Positions 34,280-38,143 of a DNA stretch of 38,143 nucleotides are shown here, piece by piece. Location of the stretch: contig NW_003137831.1 of assembly GCF_000003605.2 (NCBI RefSeq), positions 214,487-252,629 on the forward strand, read 5' to 3'. This DNA comes from Saccoglossus kowalevskii. Its lineage: Eukaryota > Hemichordata > Enteropneusta > Harrimaniidae. The notes under the pieces are model-generated. The model made no database searches. It had not been told where the DNA came from and was given only the letters and a program-made list of their open reading frames with translations. The translations under genes were made by a program, and so were the position numbers. Position 1 is the stretch's first letter, and every line of letters starts with the position of its first letter.

Positions 34280-35424
34280 GCTACAAATATTAGTAACTAA
34301 CTAGCCTAAACCAATATATAGCTAGTCAGTAACCAACTAATATTGCTACAGTACTAATTATTAACCAGCCCTAACTGTCGTACTGTTTATCAGTGATATT
34401 GCCACAATTACAAGTAACTACCGGTAGCTAATATTACAATTATAAACTAATATTATACTGAGTTACCAAACCAGAACTGCTGAATTGCAAGCAATTAACC
34501 AACCAATATTGCTACACTAACCAGTAACTAGCCCAAACTGCCATATTACTAGTCATTAACCAACCAATATTGCTACACTAACCAGTTCAAACTGCTATAT
34601 TACTAGTCATTAACCAATAATGTTGCCACATTAACCTAAACTAACTAACCAACCAATCCTACTACATAGTGACATGACTAGTTGGTAACAACCAATATTT
34701 CCACATGACTAGTCAATATGCAACTAATGACACATGACTAGTCATTAACCGATATCACACGACTAGTCAATAACCAACCAATGCACATGACTAGTCATTA
34801 ACCAACCAATATCACATGACTAGTCAATAAGCAACTAATATTACATGACTAGTCATTAACCAACCAATGTCACATGACTAGTCAATAAGCAACTAATATT
34901 ACATGTCTAGTCAATAACCAACCAATATTACATGACTAGTCATTAACCAAGCAATGTCACATTACTAGTTAACAATATCACGTGACTAATCATTAATCAA
35001 CCAATGTTACATTACTAGTCATTAACCAACCAATGTCACATGACCAGTCAATAACCAACCAATATTACATGACTAGTCAACAATCAACCAATATCACATT
35101 ACTAATCATTAATCAATCAATGTCACATGACTAGTCAATAACCAACCAATATCACATTACTAGTCAATAACCAACCATTATCAAATGACTAGTCAATAAC
35201 CAACCAATGTCACATGACTAGTCAATAATCAACCAATATCACATTACTAGCCAATAACCAACCAATTTCACATTGCTAGTCAATAACCAACCAGTATCAC
35301 ATGACTAGTCATTAACCAAGCAATGTCACATGACTAGTCAACAATCAACCAGTATCATATGACTAGTCATTAACCAACTAGTTTCACATGACTGTCATTA
35401 ACCAACCAATATCACATGACTAGA
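34280..35424. repeat. 29-bp minisatellite with an older, longer-period left part
   Basis: From about 34670 to 35424 a 29-bp unit (CACATGACTAGTCATTAACC plus AACCAATAT) is repeated roughly 25 times with scattered substitutions; one unit is shortened near 34970. To the left (34280-34670) related but longer blocks of 54-61 bp carry ATATTGCTACACTAACCAG between ACTAGTCATTAACC cores. The plus strand is poor in G. The array stops about 75 bp past the DSEL stop codon, so it probably lies in the DSEL 3' UTR. Confidence 0.95.
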
Positions 35425-35497
35425 TGATTTCAAAGAACTACCGAAGACCACAGTCAGGTTGAGGTATGAATATCCAGCTATGTTGTCACTGTTCAAT

Positions 35498-38143
35498 TTA
35501 CTGTTTCCACTTCTTGTATTTGAACTGTTTCATTAACGATGAGCAGATGTGCTCAATATCTTGTATTTGGTCAGTTGACAGATGTTTCTTCCATAGCTGT
35601 GTAGAGTCTTGGTTCACCACTCCGAGATAAGGTATAGCAAATGCACCAGTCTTTGCTGCCTGTATGAGCTGATGTGTTACCATAGGACGTACTGGCATAT
35701 CTTGAATAAATAAATTATAGAAAGACATCATGAATTTGAATGAATAGTGGTTTGGGTTTATGAGATTTGTTGAAGAATAAGCTGTTCATCGTAGCATTAA
35801 AGTTGTATTTTCAGAAAATTTTGTTTGAAGCCTTTAGCATGTGAAGTAATATGTATAATATAATAAATTCAACATTTACAGTAATATGAGTATTCACAAG
35901 TTACTCAAAAATGCTGTTTTGCGGACCATATAACTTTATCTTGAGACATAATATAAATTAACTCATGATGATGTTTATGCATAATCCTACAATATTTTCT
36001 CTTGCGTTGACATCAACAGATACAAGTGTTTACTGCCAGAGTGTTGTATCAAGCCGAAACACAGGCAGTAATCATATCATGGGATTATATATTTAGAAGA
36101 TGCCTATTTCCACAGTACAGCACATACAATAAAAAAGTATGTCGTGCATGTATAACTAAATATGTATGACCATCATACCAAGTTTGATCCAAATCGGCCC
36201 AGTCATCTCTGAGAAACAGCTCCGGACATGTAAGAATGACGATTTAGCTCCTTTACATGAAAATTGGGCGTTGGCCAGCCATATTGAATTGAATCACAAA
36301 AATCATGTTGGTGCAGATGTATCTCTTGGTATACTATCTTTGTACAAACTTTAAACAGAAACGTTCATTGCATTGAAGATAAAGTAGCATGGGTACCATG
36401 AAAAACAAGATGGCAGCCAGTCGGTCACATTTGTTCGAATCACGAAAAAAAAATGATGTGCACCTACAACCCAATATGTATGATCATCATACCAACTTTG
36501 ATCCAAATTGGCCCAGTCATCTCTGCAATAGCAAATTTTACATCCAAAATAGCTGCCAGTCGACCATTTTTGCTCCGATCATAAAGTAACTTGATGCGCA
36601 TATGTAAGACATTATGTATTGTCTATGTAAAGTTTGAATGAAATTCATCAATGGATGTTCGAAATATAGCTTCGAACGTACATACGGAACGAACCCAAAT
36701 TAATAGTCCCCGTTTTCGGACTTCGTTCGAACAGGGACTAATTAGAGAAATAAAGATATCATCACAAAATGAACAAATCTAAGAGAGGGAGGTCTGTCTA
36801 AGATACATATACAACAAGTATCAAAGCAATAAGAATTGTAGTTTTTAAGAAGAAGCCGAAAAAGTAAAAAGTTGACACAGACAACAACGATGGACGATAG
36901 ACAACAACGGTCAATCATTCATATGATAAGCTATGATCAACAAAGTGGACAGCGGAGCTGAAAAAGTGACAAATGTTTGTGAAATACACATTACTTACCT
37001 AGGAACTTGTATACTTCTTTAAGAGTCTCTTCAGGATGGTTAATAATATTTTCAAATTTTACAATCATTTCTCTGTCTGTCTTGGTCTTTATATTGTCCA
37101 TGACCGCTTGCACATGCGATAACCATAAAAAAGCCAGAATGCGATGGGGTGGAGGGTTTGCATTGCTTAAGATGCGTCGCAGTTGTTCAAAATGCCAAAC
37201 ATAACCATTATTGGGGCCGCAGAAAGTATTTTTATCGATTTCTTCAAACATATTTTGTAGATATTGCTGTAAATTCAAATGGTTGTAGATGGATTTAGAA
37301 TCAGAAGATGCCAAAATGTTGGATATCCACAATCTTGGATCGCATATAATATACAGACTATGCAAATTGTCACCTAAATTACGATGTAACCATGGCAACT
37401 TCAAAGGCCAAGTTCCGCTGCTTAGGTGCAAAACTGGTAACGCATGTGGGTGTTCTTCAAGATGTTCCAACATCATTTTATCGTTGTACTCTTTGAAGTT
37501 GACGTCACTCGGCTGAAGAGGTGACAAGTTTAGTTCATCGTTTACAGGCTTTGCATTGCCATTTTTATCATTATCAGTACTCTCAATCGTTTTCTCAATA
37601 GTAAGCGTGGCTGGGTTTTCCAATAACGTCCTTAGCCAATTTGACAAGCGCGAAAACCGTGGTTCGTTCACATCTTTCCACGTACAAGCATCCACAAAAC
37701 CATCCATCTGCAGTTCAGTTTCCACATTTCGTATTGCCGGAGACGGTACAGTTAAGTACACAAAGTCAGGATTTGGGTAAAACATTTGTGAGACGATCTC
37801 AGCCCCTGCACCTGGCAATGAAGTCACTACTACATTTGGTAGTTTTACGGGTACTTCAGAAAGGTCTGTAGACATTTGGTGGAAGTTCAACTTATTTAAA
37901 CTTGAAACCGAAAAAAAAATTAAAAATAATGAAGATAATGAAAATGTTATAAATAAGAGTCGTAATGATCTTTTTCTAACCAATCTCAATAATTTGAAAT
38001 TAACTAACAAAATAATCGCAACCATAATTACGACCAATGGCGTTAATGGATATCTTTGTTTGTCACTTATTTTCTCTTTACCAAACATAAATTTTTCACC
38101 ATTATCTGTCTCGACTTTAGCAAAGCCACTAAAACCAAGACTC
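35498..38143 (-). CDS. DSEL: DSEL-like protein, C-terminal two exons (membrane segments and sulfotransferase-like domain)
   Basis: Minus-strand exons: >38143-36999 (open to the window edge) and 35700-35498 (stop 35500-35498). The first ends FLG with donor GTAAGTAA, phase 1; the second begins after TTTATTCAAG. From about 38050 there are two membrane segments (PLVVIMVAIILLVNFKLL and LRLLFITFSLSSLFLIFFSV). A sulfotransferase-like domain follows: LPNVVVTSLPGAGAEIV (5'-phosphosulfate loop position), DGFVDACTWKDV, LHLSSGTWPLKLPWLHRNLG, LYIICDPRLWISNILAS (3'-phosphate loop position), ILAFLWLSHV, IVKFENIINHPEETL. The last exon gives TQLWKKHLSTDQIQDIEHIC and ends KYKKWKQ. Order and motifs match the C-terminus of dermatan sulfate epimerase-like protein (DSEL). 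The N-terminal epimerase part must lie to the right, outside the window. The ATG at 38088 is internal, since the frame is open upstream. Compared with human DSEL as I recall it, the Arg before DPR is Cys here. Confidence 0.9.
36130..36970. repeat. Dispersed repeat C, right copy (long form)
   Basis: It holds two tandem modules about 313 bp apart (36161 and 36474) with the shared text TATGTATGACCATCATACCA, then AGTTTGATCCAAATCGGCCC, AGTCATCTCTG. It then runs through TTCGAACGTACATACGGAAC and CCCGTTTTCGGACTTCGTTC into the part shared in reverse with positions 1-290. It lies in the DSEL intron 35701-36998. Open frames inside are repeat-derived. Confidence 0.8.

Noticed and set aside
34280-35424. 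Could the regular 29-bp array be a CRISPR array?
   Set aside because: Units are direct head-to-tail with no unique spacers, in an animal intergenic/UTR setting: a minisatellite.
36166-36589. Two short open frames in the DSEL intron
   Set aside because: Derived from the tandem modules of dispersed repeat C.

Overview
Eukaryotic, animal nuclear DNA. It is AT-rich, with small exons, introns of about 0.1 to 4 kb, and many short dispersed repeats. Four conserved genes can be rebuilt exon by exon from in-frame splice junctions and family similarity. The gene set (LRP3/LRP12-type receptor, PFDN4, TMX3, DSEL-type protein) and the repeat style suggest a marine invertebrate deuterostome, possibly a hemichordate. 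The species guess is low confidence.

Layout. (1) 636-4348, plus strand: 3' part of an LRP3/LRP12-like LDL-receptor-class-A protein, with three LDLa modules, a membrane segment and a long tail; its 5' exons lie off the left edge. (2) 4349-8845: the downstream space between two convergent genes, holding only repeats. (3) 14285-8846, minus strand: complete PFDN4 (prefoldin subunit 4) in four exons; its last intron is a U12-type AT-AC intron. (4) 14651-26284, plus strand: complete TMX3 (a membrane-anchored ER thioredoxin/PDI protein) in 14 exons and 448 codons, with two GC-AG introns and a CGYC active site. TMX3 and PFDN4 are head to head, with 365 bp between their start codons. (5) 26285-35497: intergenic, with dispersed repeats, a broken LINE fragment, a CA microsatellite and a 29-bp minisatellite. 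(6) >38143-35498, minus strand: the last two exons of a DSEL-like gene, encoding two membrane segments and the sulfotransferase-like C-terminal domain; the epimerase part lies off the right edge.

The genes do not form a pathway. PFDN4 is a cytosolic co-chaperone. TMX3 works on disulfides in the ER. DSEL belongs to dermatan/chondroitin sulfate processing in the secretory pathway. The LRP protein is a cell-surface receptor. TMX3 and DSEL are also neighbours in human (18q22.1), so this looks like old microsynteny.

I found no operon, CRISPR, phage or obvious new multi-gene system. The most unusual items are the splicing signals (AT-AC U12 intron, two GC-AG introns, a frame-preserving tandem donor), altered active-site residues in TMX3 and DSEL, two minisatellites that bear on RNA processing, and several families of inverted-repeat elements, some present as pairs in this window.
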